NCBI GenBank assembly: GCA_017451645.1
Contig: JAFTNZ010000030.1
Coordinates: 124,001 to 188,000 of the forward strand
DNA: 64,000 nucleotides
DNA from: Bacteroidaceae bacterium
Lineage (GTDB): Bacteria > Bacteroidota > Bacteroidia > Bacteroidales > Bacteroidaceae
Direction of reading: 5' to 3'
The position numbers were made by a program, and so were the translations under genes. The notes beneath the pieces were generated by a model, which saw only the letters and a list, made by a program, of their open reading frames with translations, had not been told where the DNA came from and did not search any database. This document shows, one piece after another, positions 43,819 through 53,300 of the stretch. Every line of letters begins with the position of its first letter. The stretch's first letter is position 1.

Positions 43819-44988
43819 ATGACCAAGAAGATCCTTCTCTTAGGCTCAGGCGAACTCGGTAAGGAGTTCGTGATTGCCGCCCAACGCAAGGGACAATACG
43901 TCGTTGCATGTGATTCGTATGTCGGTGCACCAGCTATGCAAGTAGCCGACGAGTGTGAAGTTTTTGATATGCTCGATGGCGATGCATTGATGGCAGCCGT
44001 AGAGAAGCATAACCCCGACTTGATAGTACCCGAAATCGAAGCTATCCGCACGGAGCGACTTTACGATTGCGAGAAGATGGGCATTCAGGTAGTACCCAGT
44101 GCGCGTGCCGTTAATTTCACCATGAACCGTAAGGCCATCCGCGACCTTGCCGCCAAAGAGTTGGGATTGAAGACAGCCAAGTACTTCTATGCCAAGAGTT
44201 ACGAAGAGTTGGTAGAAGCCAGCAAAGAGATTGGTTTCCCCTGCGTGGTGAAACCTTTGATGTCCTCATCAGGCAAAGGCCAGTCCTTAGTCAAGACAGC
44301 TGACGACCTCCGTCATGCTTGGGAATACGGATGCGAAGGTAGCCGTGGTGACATCAAGGAGATGATTATCGAGGAGTTCATCCACTTCGATAGCGAGATT
44401 ACCCTGCTTACCGTTACCCAAAAGAATGGGCCTACCCTCTTCTGTCCCCCTATCGGACATATCCAGAAAGGCGGTGACTATCAAGAGAGTTTCCAACCAG
44501 CCCCCATCAGCGACGAACATTTGAAAGCCGCACAAGAGATGGCTGCCAAAGTGACCGAAGCTCTGACTGGTGCCGGTATCTGGGGTGTAGAGTTCTTCCT
44601 CAGCAACAAGGATGGTGTCTATTTCAGCGAACTCTCACCTCGTCCGCACGACACAGGTATGGTGACCCTTGCCGGTACACAAAACCTCAGCGAGTTCGAG
44701 CTCCATTGCCGTGCCGTACTTGGTCTGCCCATCCCCGGTGTAACTCTGGAGCGCATGGGAGCCAGTGCCGTTATTCCTTCTCCTATTGCCAGCCAAGAGC
44801 GTCCGCGTTATCGTGGCGAAGAAGAGGTTTGTGCTATGGAGAACACCTACCTCCGCATCTTCGGCAAGCCCACTACCCGCGTTAAGCGTCGCATGGGTGT
44901 AGCCCTTTGCTATGCCCCACTTGGTAGCGACCTTGATGCCTTGCGTGACAAGTGTAAAGCTGCAGCAGCCAAAGTGGAAGTTTATTGA
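43819..44988 (+). CDS. purT: Formate-dependent phosphoribosylglycinamide formyltransferase
   Basis: A 389-residue ATP-grasp enzyme. Recognisable from [19 protein letters not shown], the ATP-grasp loop MSSSGKGQS and [17 protein letters not shown]. It converts GAR, formate and ATP to formyl-GAR in purine synthesis, without folate. Standard length, own promoter and terminator. Confidence 0.96.
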   Translation: MTKKILLLGSGELGKEFVIAAQRKGQYVVACDSYVGAPAMQVADECEVFDMLDGDALMAAVEKHNPDLIVPEIEAIRTERLYDCEKMGIQVVPSARAVNFTMNRKAIRDLAAKELGLKTAKYFYAKSYEELVEASKEIGFPCVVKPLMSSSGKGQSLVKTADDLRHAWEYGCEGSRGDIKEMIIEEFIHFDSEITLLTVTQKNGPTLFCPPIGHIQKGGDYQESFQPAPISDEHLKAAQEMAAKVTEALTGAGIWGVEFFLSNKDGVYFSELSPRPHDTGMVTLAGTQNLSEFELHCRAVLGLPIPGVTLERMGASAVIPSPIASQERPRYRGEEEVCAMENTYLRIFGKPTTRVKRRMGVALCYAPLGSDLDALRDKCKAAAAKVEVY

Positions 44989-45012
44989 TATTTCTTGCAA
45001 TAAGATTTTTGA

Positions 45013-45057
45013 AAGAGGGTATGTATCCGGTTTGTCCGGCAACATACCCTCTTTTTT
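45013..45057 (+). terminator. purT terminator
   Basis: AAGAGGGTATGT (45013-45024) pairs with ACATACCCTCTT (45042-45053), then a T run. Confidence 0.9.
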
Positions 45058-45102
45058 ATGACAATATGGCCGTTGTATTCATGGATGTGGATGTACGGAT
45101 AT

Positions 45103-45155
45103 AAAAATGGCCGTCACAATGTAGGAGATAGGGAAGACTCCTTTCTGTGACGGCC
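45103..45155 (-). terminator. Terminator of OmpA-family gene
   Basis: GGCCGTCACA (45109-45118) pairs with TGTGACGGCC (45146-45155), with an inner AGGAG/CTCCT pair; read on the minus strand it is followed by ATTTTTA. Confidence 0.8.
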
Positions 45156-45193
45156 TGGGGGGAACTTGATTATTCCTCAGATAGATGAATATC

Positions 45194-45862
45194 TTACTTC
45201 AGTGTTCCGTTGTTGGCAGCTTCAATCATCTCAGCACTTGCATAGAGATAGATTTCTACGCGGCGGTTTTCGGCTGCAGTCTTGGCTTCATCATACTCCT
45301 GATAGTCGCGACCTTCAACGGTAACAATCTGGTCACCTGCTACACCAAGGCTCTTCAGGTAAGTCTGTACGGCCTGAGCACGCTGCATAGAGATGCGCTG
45401 GTTCACTTCCAAAGAACCGGTCTTGTCTGTGTGTCCGAAGATGGCAACATCCATATCGGTATTGTTCTTCAATACGTTAGAGAACTGAGACAGAGAGTTG
45501 CGTGCTGCAGATTTCAATGTGCTTGAATTGAGGTCGAACAGGATACCGCTGTCGAAGGTCACCTTCACAGCCTGCAGACCATTGTTGTCTGTCACACTTT
45601 CCACTTGAGCAGCAGCCACTTGCTCGGCAGCAGCTTTAGCTTTATCCATTTTCTTTCCGATAAGCACACCGGCACCAGCACCTACAGCAGTACCCACAGC
45701 TGCACCTACGGCAGTGTTTCCGGCCATTTTACCAACCAATGCTCCAAGGGCAGCACCAGCACCAGCACCAATCAAACCACCTTTGGCAGTATTGTTCATG
45801 CCACAACTTCCCAGAATGAGCAGTGCGCTCATAAACAGGGACATAACTTTCATTTTCTTCAT
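45194..45862 (-). CDS. OmpA-family lipoprotein with glycine zipper
   Basis: A 222-residue lipoprotein (LILGSC, Cys20). Residues 27-72 are a glycine-zipper segment (GLIGAGAGAALGALVG and similar), which can insert in membranes. Residues 105-215 are the OmpA peptidoglycan-binding domain: FDLNSSTLK, FGHTDKTGS, NQRISMQRAQAV, NRRVEIYL. It tethers the outer membrane to the cell wall. A -7 box TATATTTG lies at 45905-45912 on the minus strand. Confidence 0.92.
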   Translation of the reverse strand: MKKMKVMSLFMSALLILGSCGMNNTAKGGLIGAGAGAALGALVGKMAGNTAVGAAVGTAVGAGAGVLIGKKMDKAKAAAEQVAAAQVESVTDNNGLQAVKVTFDSGILFDLNSSTLKSAARNSLSQFSNVLKNNTDMDVAIFGHTDKTGSLEVNQRISMQRAQAVQTYLKSLGVAGDQIVTVEGRDYQEYDEAKTAAENRRVEIYLYASAEMIEAANNGTLK

Positions 45863-45961
45863 GATGTTTGTTGTTTTTAATAAATGAGATTTTTAATTTG
45901 GCTGCAAATATAAGAAAAGGATTGTAAATATACGCATAATTTGGATAAATTTTCATGGGAT

Positions 45962-45995
45962 TTTGTCAGATGCAAAATAATTCTGTGTAAATTTG
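45962..45995 (+). promoter_or_regulatory. Promoter of cysK
   Basis: TTTG (45962-45965), 22-base spacer, TAAATTTG (45988-45995), 55 bases before the ATG. The spacer is a little long. Confidence 0.65.
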
Positions 45996-46050
45996 CAAGT
46001 ACAAAATCTTCATACAACAGACAAGTAACAACAACAGAACACCTTATCGT

Positions 46051-46998
46051 ATGGCAAGAATATATAACAACCTGACGGAGTTGATTGGTGGTACACCGCT
46101 ATTGGAAGTGCAGAACATCGAACAGGCAGAAGGGCTCAAGGCAAGGCTTCTCGTCAAGATAGAATCATTCAATCCGGGAGGCAGTGTGAAGTGCCGGACA
46201 GCTCTTTCCATGATAGAGTCTGCTGAAAAGCAAGGATTATTGGGTCCGGGTTCAGTCATCATTGAACCGACGAGTGGAAACACTGGTATAGGACTGGCTT
46301 GGGTGGCTTCGGTGAAGGGGTACAAGGTGATACTTACCATGCCCGAAACAATGAGTAGAGAACGTCAGAGTCTGCTCAAAGCAATGGGTGCTACATTGGT
46401 GCTCACTCCCGGAAGCGAAGGTATGGGTGGAGCTATTCGTCGTGCCAACGAACTGCATGCGGAGTACTCCGATTCCATCATCCTTCAACAGTTTGAGAAT
46501 CCTGCTAATCCTGCCATTCATCTCCATACCACGGCTGAAGAAATTTGGCAGGATACGGATGGAAAGGTGGATATATTTGTAGCAGGAGTCGGTACAGGAG
46601 GTACACTCTGTGGGACATCCAAAGGACTGAAATCTCATAATCCGGCAATCAAGGCTGTGGCGGTAGAACCGGAAAATTCCCCCGTGTTGAGTGGTGGTAA
46701 GCCCGGTGTTCACAAATTGCAAGGTATCGGAGCGGGTTTTGTTCCAAAGAATTTCGATGCCAGTGTAGTTGATGAAATCATTCCGGTAAATGGTGATGAT
46801 GCCATCCGTGCCTCGCGCTTGCTTGCCCGCACAGAGGGCTTGTTGGTGGGTGTCTCTTCGGGAGCAGCTTTTCATGCAGCTCTCCAATTGGCGCGAAAGG
46901 ACGAAAACTTCGGAAAGACCATTGTTGCCCTGCTGCCAGACACTGGCGAACGCTATCTCTCTACCCTACTCTATGCCTTTGAAGAATATCCACTTTGA
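46051..46998 (+). CDS. cysK: Cysteine synthase A
   Basis: A 315-residue PLP enzyme that makes cysteine from O-acetylserine and sulfide. PLP Lys47 is in NPGGSVKCRTA; the substrate loop is EPTSGNTGIGLA, and the phosphate-binding loop is GVGTGGTLCG. Full length and intact. Confidence 0.95.
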   Translation: MARIYNNLTELIGGTPLLEVQNIEQAEGLKARLLVKIESFNPGGSVKCRTALSMIESAEKQGLLGPGSVIIEPTSGNTGIGLAWVASVKGYKVILTMPETMSRERQSLLKAMGATLVLTPGSEGMGGAIRRANELHAEYSDSIILQQFENPANPAIHLHTTAEEIWQDTDGKVDIFVAGVGTGGTLCGTSKGLKSHNPAIKAVAVEPENSPVLSGGKPGVHKLQGIGAGFVPKNFDASVVDEIIPVNGDDAIRASRLLARTEGLLVGVSSGAAFHAALQLARKDENFGKTIVALLPDTGERYLSTLLYAFEEYPL

Positions 46999-47076
46999 TG
47001 ACAGAGCCTCTGTAAGCACATGGCAAGCGGTCAGGTATTTGCATATCAATGGTTTCGGAACTGATGCACTTTTCCA

Positions 47077-47433
47077 TCATTGTTTTCTGAGTGCATCAGC
47101 TGCCCATCTCAAATACATGGCAGCTTTGTCATCTGCTTGAGCAGCATATCTCAGTTGTGTTTCATACTTGTCCATTTGGTTTTCTGCATAGCGAGAGTAT
47201 GTTTTAGCGCGGTCCAAGTCTCCTCGTTTGGTGTAGTAAGCCGCTTCACGCTGATATCCTTCGGCTTTTTTGAGATAATATGCCGCTTCGCGCCGGTGTC
47301 CATCAGCTTTCTTTTGATAATATTCGGCTTCACGCTGATAGCTCTTTGCCTTTTTCACATAGTAGTCACTCTGAGCCGACAGAGTGAGGGCTGAAACGAA
47401 TATAACAGCAATCGTAAAGATAAGTCTTTTCAT
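47077..47433 (-). CDS. Secreted coiled-coil repeat protein
   Basis: A 118-residue protein from the ATG at 47433 (MKRLIFTIAVIFVSALTLSA, signal peptide, then QSDYY). The mature part is built of a repeating 14-residue unit of the form YYxKKAxxYxREA, about five copies, then an Ala-rich helical tail. It is all helix and strongly amphipathic. Function unknown. It lies about 100 bases left of the CRISPR array and is not part of it. Confidence 0.75.
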   Translation of the reverse strand: MKRLIFTIAVIFVSALTLSAQSDYYVKKAKSYQREAEYYQKKADGHRREAAYYLKKAEGYQREAAYYTKRGDLDRAKTYSRYAENQMDKYETQLRYAAQADDKAAMYLRWAADALRKQ

Positions 47434-47530
47434 CTGCATGAATGATTGGTTTCCTGTATAGAGTAAGTTTTGCAATGAATACTATCAGAGGAAATAGAAA
47501 AATATTTGACCGACGCCCTCGAACTTGGCC

Positions 47531-48885
47531 GTTGTGATTTGCTTTCAAATTAGTATCTTTGCAGGATAAAAGACAACAAATAACAGGGACATGGATAGAT
47601 GATAGCGGTTGTGATTTGCTTTCAAATTAGTATCTTTGCAGGATAAAAGACAACATCTTTACAAAGATATAAAATTGTACTTTTGTTGTGATTTGCTTTC
47701 AAATTAGTATCTTTGCAGGATAAAAGACAACATATTATTCTGTGATAGTCCTATTTTTGTAGTTGTGATTTGCTTTCAAATTAGTATCTTTGCAGGATAA
47801 AAGACAACTTCTTCAAATTGAAGAGCAATGCGCTCTCTGTTGTGATTTGCTTTCAAATTAGTATCTTTGCAGGATAAAAGACAACCGTATTTGGCTATCT
47901 TTGCAGCGGTCACTTGGTTGTGATTTGCTTTCAAATTAGTATCTTTGCAGGATAAAAGACAACTCTTATCCTGTTGCTTTCTGTAGTTTGTAGGTTGTGA
48001 TTTGCTTTCAAATTAGTATCTTTGCAGGATAAAATACAACAGTGTATATAAAAAATGAAGGTATTCATGGTTGTGATTTGCTTTCAAATTAGTATCTTTG
48101 CAGGATAAAAGACAACGCACGTGCAGCCCGTGCACATTGCGAAAATGTTGTGATTTGCTTTCAAATTAGTATCTTTGCAGGATAAAAGACAACATTCAGG
48201 AGTACATTTCTAAGGGTTACGTTGTTGTGATTTGCTTTCAAATTAGTATCTTTGCAGGATAAAAGACAACACTTCGCTAAGACGACCTATTATGCGGATG
48301 GTTGTGATTTGCTTTCAAATTAGTATCTTTGCAGGATAAAAGACAACCAGGATGCCTATATGTCGTTCAATATATCGGTTGTGATTTGCTTTCAAATTAG
48401 TATCTTTGCAGGATAAAAGACAACTCTCTCTCATGTTCTTCGCTATCCTCATCGGTTGTGATTTGCTTTCAAATTAGTATCTTTGCAGGATAAAAGACAA
48501 CCTGTTAAGAATTCGTTTTCATTTTCTTTCGTTGTGATTTGCTTTCAAATTAGTATCTTTGCAGGATAAAAGACAACTTGGCTCTGTCGTTGAGCCGTTG
48601 AGCGCGAGTTGTGATTTGCTTTCAAATTAGTATCTTTGCAGGATAAAAGACAACGTCTCACCACATCTTCCATATCGGGCGGCTGTTGTGATTTGCTTTC
48701 AAATTAGTATCTTTGCAGGATAAAAGACAACCACGATACCCCCCCCCCCACAATCGTATCGGTTGTGATTTGCTTTCAAATTAGTATCTTTGCAGGATAA
48801 AAGACAACTTTTCCGTTCCCAACACTTTAACCACTCTGGTTGTGATTTGCTTTCAAATTAGTATCTTTGCAGGATAAAAGACAAC
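47531..48885 (+). CRISPR. CRISPR array, 18 repeats of 47 bp, 17 spacers
   Basis: Repeat GTTGTGATTTGCTTTCAAAT + TAGTATCTTTGCAGGATAAA + AGACAAC. Repeats begin at 47531, 47608, 47685, 47762, 47839, 47917, 47994, 48070, 48147, 48224, 48301, 48378, 48455, 48531, 48608, 48685, 48762 and 48839. Spacers are 30 bases except 31 (47886-47916) and 29 (48041-48069, 48502-48530). Only the seventh repeat differs (G to T, position 42). The strand is set by the tracrRNA: its anti-repeat pairs with repeat positions 2-15, so crRNAs read on the plus strand. Repeat positions 2-31 (TTG...TATCTTTG) form a Bacteroidota promoter. Spacer targets are unknown. Confidence 0.98.
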
Positions 48886-48961
48886 TGATTCTTCATATTA
48901 AATTGAGAATCAATAACCTGCAAGCAAAAGTAGAAAAAGAAAAACGAATGTCTTTTATGTG

Positions 48962-48989
48962 ACAAATCCCGCTATTCGGCGGGATTTGT
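48962..48989. terminator. Hairpin between array and cas2
   Basis: ACAAATCCCGC (48962-48972) pairs perfectly with GCGGGATTTGT (48979-48989), then TGTTTTA on the plus strand. It lies 4 bases beyond the cas2 stop and may end the cas transcript and the array transcript. A smaller hairpin TGATTCT/AGAATCA (48886-48912) follows the last repeat. Confidence 0.65.
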
Positions 48990-48993
48990 TGTT

Positions 48994-49329
<336 letters not shown>

Positions 49330-49343
49330 TTATTATATATGCG

Positions 49344-50282
49344 CTATCTTTCGGGATAAGCAACCTTGCGCAGTTCACCGCTGAAACACTTATAGAGTGA
49401 AGCTGTAGTTTGTCCTACGGCAATCATCAGCGGACTTCGTTTTCCTGAGATGACAACGTCAAGTGTAGGAATAACTAATAGTTCCGCCTTCCAATCGCGT
49501 GTAAGTTCTCCTGTAGGCAATCCCTTGTTCTTTACCAACCGATACACCAGTTCATCTACGTATGGTCGGTAAGGTTCCATGATATCATCGGCCAGACAAT
49601 AGGCATTGTATCGGTTATGATGATGAATACCCAATGTAGGAAGAAGTCCGCTTGATACCAAGGCCCTTGCAACCACGGCCCGAAGGATGGCATAACCATA
49701 GTTCAGCAGATTGTTAGGAGGTACACCATCGCGGTCGCGTGTGAAACCTGCAATATGTTGTCCGAACAAGTACTTCCAATAGTATGCTGCAGCTCTCCCC
49801 TCCAAATTGTCAGGGTCTCCACTGCGTACATCCTTTGCCCACACGTGCATACACCTGATTTCTTCGTTCCGGCAATCGTGCAATACCGATGCCTGATTGA
49901 TGATTTTCGCTTGTATGGTCTGTTGCCAAAGTTGCTTTTTCAGTGGCAAGGAAGCATCTAACTGATGGCGGAAACGCTCATTCTGTGTTGTATTCCCATA
50001 AAGTGGGAGCATCAATCCCACGGGCATACTCCGACTGTCGCAAGTAATCACGGCACAATTGTTTTCCAGTAAAGCCTCCATGGCTCCCGAGGTGATGGTT
50101 ATCTGTTTGTTGTCGAGCACCACCACCCCTATGTCCTCTATCGGCTTGGTCACTTCCGTTTGCCTTTTGAAACTCTCAGGCAAAGCATCGCATTTCTCCA
50201 CCTCTGGTAATTTTATCACCAGTTGGTTGTTGCGTAACGACAGGTACGCAGGATTTCCGAAATAGAGGGTCTTCTTGATCAT
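49344..50282 (-). CDS. cas1: CRISPR-associated integrase Cas1
   Basis: A 312-residue type II Cas1. Conserved parts: KKTLYFGNPAYLSLRNNQLV, the metal-binding Glu in DNLEGRAAAYYW, the His in LGIHHHNRYNAYCLADD, and the Asp/Glu of the active site in YCLADDIMEPYRPYVD. Integrates new spacers with Cas2. Confidence 0.95.
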   Translation of the reverse strand: MIKKTLYFGNPAYLSLRNNQLVIKLPEVEKCDALPESFKRQTEVTKPIEDIGVVVLDNKQITITSGAMEALLENNCAVITCDSRSMPVGLMLPLYGNTTQNERFRHQLDASLPLKKQLWQQTIQAKIINQASVLHDCRNEEIRCMHVWAKDVRSGDPDNLEGRAAAYYWKYLFGQHIAGFTRDRDGVPPNNLLNYGYAILRAVVARALVSSGLLPTLGIHHHNRYNAYCLADDIMEPYRPYVDELVYRLVKNKGLPTGELTRDWKAELLVIPTLDVVISGKRSPLMIAVGQTTASLYKCFSGELRKVAYPER

Positions 50283-50300
50283 GGTTTAAAGGTTATTTAA

Positions 50301-50333
50301 GTTGAACTGTTGCATTTTTTGCAACAGCTCAAC
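50301..50333. repeat. Hairpin between cas9 and cas1
   Basis: GTTGAACTGTTGC (50301-50313) and GCAACAGCTCAAC (50321-50333) pair with one G-U. On the minus-strand transcript it lies 9 bases after the cas9 stop and could lower cas1-cas2 expression or protect the message. Confidence 0.6.
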
Positions 50334-50341
50334 ATCGATTT

Positions 50342-53300
50342 TTAATATTCTCCTACAGAAACGATTTGACCTATATGGTTTACACGAACTTTAACAATAC
50401 CTTTAAGATTTGCGAAAGATGTTAATCTCTTCCATGCCATATCTTGCAGTTCCTTCTTAGAATCAACATTAGTTTCTAAATGATGTCTAAAAGTATAGTC
50501 TTTTGATGAAAACTTCTGTACCCTGAACAAATTAGGACTAATCATTGCATAATTATTAGGGTTTATTAAATCCACATCCTTAGGATTAAATCCTGTTTTT
50601 TCATTCGGGAATACGAAATACTCATTTTGCTTCATAGTGAAAAGAAATTGCCAACCCTCTTCTTGTCTATAGGTTTTATCAATAACGGCTAATCCTTCGT
50701 TGATACGTGCTACAGCCTCATAAAATGAAACAACTTTCTCATCCAATTCATACAAAGGATTACCTTGTTCGTCATATGTGGGCAATCCTTGTTTGTCCAA
50801 AACAGGTTTCCGATAGATTGCGACATGATGATTATTGCCTGTATTTACAAAATCGACAGGGATATGGTTACCTTTATTGTCAAGTATATAGTTTCCATCC
50901 TTATCCCGTTTCTCATGGATAGCTTGTGCATTACTGATGCCATAGATTGTAACACGCTTCAACTGTATTCCCTTTTTTTGATTCAGCCATATGGGATCAT
51001 CCTCAAGATTGGCAAAGGCCAATTTGGCATTACCATATTTGGCTATGCGCTCTTCAAGCAAACGACGAATTTTGGCATCAACTACCTTTTCGATATTCAA
51101 ATTGGCATCAATGGGTTTACGAACAGTATATACGGTTTCCATGGTGACGGTTTTTACCTTCACAGGGACAGCCTTTGATTTCTCTTCATTCAGCCATATC
51201 GGATTTTTCTCCAAAGAGTTTTTTCCTGTAAATGCTTTCTTCGGATCATTACCATTATCCTTCAAACGTTTCAACAAAGCATCTCTGTAAATTCGTTTGC
51301 AAACCGTCATGATTTTAGTTTCATCAAAAGACGCATTTACCTTTTCCTCTTTGGTTACATACTCTTTGTGGCTACCATAAACTGTTTCAAGATGTAATTG
51401 TCCACGTGGGGTCTGTTGTACACGTTGGTTTACTCCCCCTTTTCGTTTGCTAAAATTTATGTTATTGGTAACGACTTTGTTTTTTGCTTTTATGGAGACG
51501 AGGATATCTTCCATCTCTCTTTTTGCTTCGGAACGGAATTCAGACAGTGGTATAGGTGCTATGGCTTTACCTTCATTGAAGTATTTGTTCTTGATGGCAA
51601 ATTCATTACTATTCGGTTTGTCACTGGCATTCTTGTTATTAAAGTATTGAACAAATACGTCCTTAGTAAAAGCAACAGTCAAAGCATCCATGGCATGATG
51701 CCGATGGTCATTTCGCTTTGTCCAATCTCTGATGCGTCCTATCCGGCGTCCGTCCTTATCTTCAAAATATTCTACAGCTCCAATAGTGGCATATTTATCC
51801 CAATTCAATTCTTTCATCACATCGACAAGCTGCCAATCTTCGCGTAGCTTATCAGTGACACTTCCTGTTGTAGCCACCACTCTCCGGCAGATTTCATTCA
51901 GCATTGCTAATGCTTTCTTGGCGATGTATTGGGTGTTCCGCAAATCACGTTCAATAAAATCTGACGGTATTTCACTCTCTGTCATTTTCAGTTTGCGTAG
52001 TTTGGTCTTTTTGTTTTTGAATAAAGCTTCACATCTATTGATGTATTTTTGTAATGTGTCTTCACCATATTTATCTGCGACAAAATCATAGGCAGTCTTA
52101 TTGCCCTTTTCAATATTGATGCTACGTACTTCCAACGTCTTATTGGAGAATGAATCATCAAACAATCGGGATTTGGGAATAATGTGTTCGATATCAAATT
52201 TCTTGCTAAAGATATCTTCGCGAGGAATGTAAGTGTCAGAATACAAGGTCTTATACCCATTATCCTTCAATTCCTCGTACAAACGGTAACGAAGAATATC
52301 ATTGCGGCTAACATGTGCCATGCCAAACTCCGTTTGCAGAATCTTGCGAATGGCCTCTGTTTCCTTTGTTGCATTAGCTATGGATTTGGTCAATTCTTCA
52401 CGTTCTTTCTGGTTCTTTTTCAATTCGCGTGCCAATTCTATACGTATCTCATCAGGTTTGCCATAGGTCGTAATTATCTCATTGATAACATTGACCATTT
52501 GATTGAGAATCTTTTCTACAACAGGATTACGCAAACTGTTTTTAGGTAGTAATTCCAGTTTCTCTTTCAATTGTTTGTTCTCAATTTCTTCTTTTGTTAA
52601 AGAAGAAGCTGAATGCCTATACCCGGCATAAGTACAAGCAATGTCATATTGGTTACCTTCTTTCATAAAAGGTAAAATCTTACGAATGGCTTTTGCACTT
52701 AAGTTCCCGTAATCATCAATGAATGTTACCGCACTTAATGCTGGCGCATATTCTAAATCAAAGCCACAGAGCATTGCTATTTTTTGCTTAAGATTACCAT
52801 CACCAGTTATAGTGTTGTCTCCTTCGAAAGAGTACAGCAAGTGCCAAAGTTTATAATAATCCTGTTCATCCAGCTTTTTGCTTGAATCAAAAGACAAAAC
52901 ATTGGTATTCCAACCTAATGAAGAGAATACAGATTCAGTATGTTCCATTATTTCGTCAATGGGTTTCTTGAAATCAATGGGTTCATGTCCTGACAATTCA
53001 AGGACTTTGCTATATGCTTGGAAAAGTTGATATCCGGTTTTATTGCCATCAATCTGTTTAAAGTTCATGTCCAACTCTTGTGGATTCTCAAACAATATTT
53101 TCAGGACTTCCGATTTTGTCAGTCTTTCACGGATAAAAAGTTCCTTTGCCAATAACTCTTTTTCCTCTTGTGTCAATCCTCTTTTACCTGTCAATTCAAA
53201 TTCGTCAGGTTCACTGAATAGAGATAATGTATCTTCTTTCTTTTTCTTGCGTTTTATTTGTCTGTCAGCAACGGATACTTCTATGTTATTCAGTGTTTGC

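Noticed and set aside
47077-47433. Repeat protein beside the array as an extra cas gene (for example csn2)
   Set aside because: It has a signal peptide and a 14-residue coiled-coil repeat unlike Csn2 or Cas4, and it reads away from the array.
48923-48930. Minus-strand TACTTTTG after the last repeat as a leader promoter
   Set aside because: The tracrRNA anti-repeat shows that functional crRNAs are on the plus strand; there is no -33 box.
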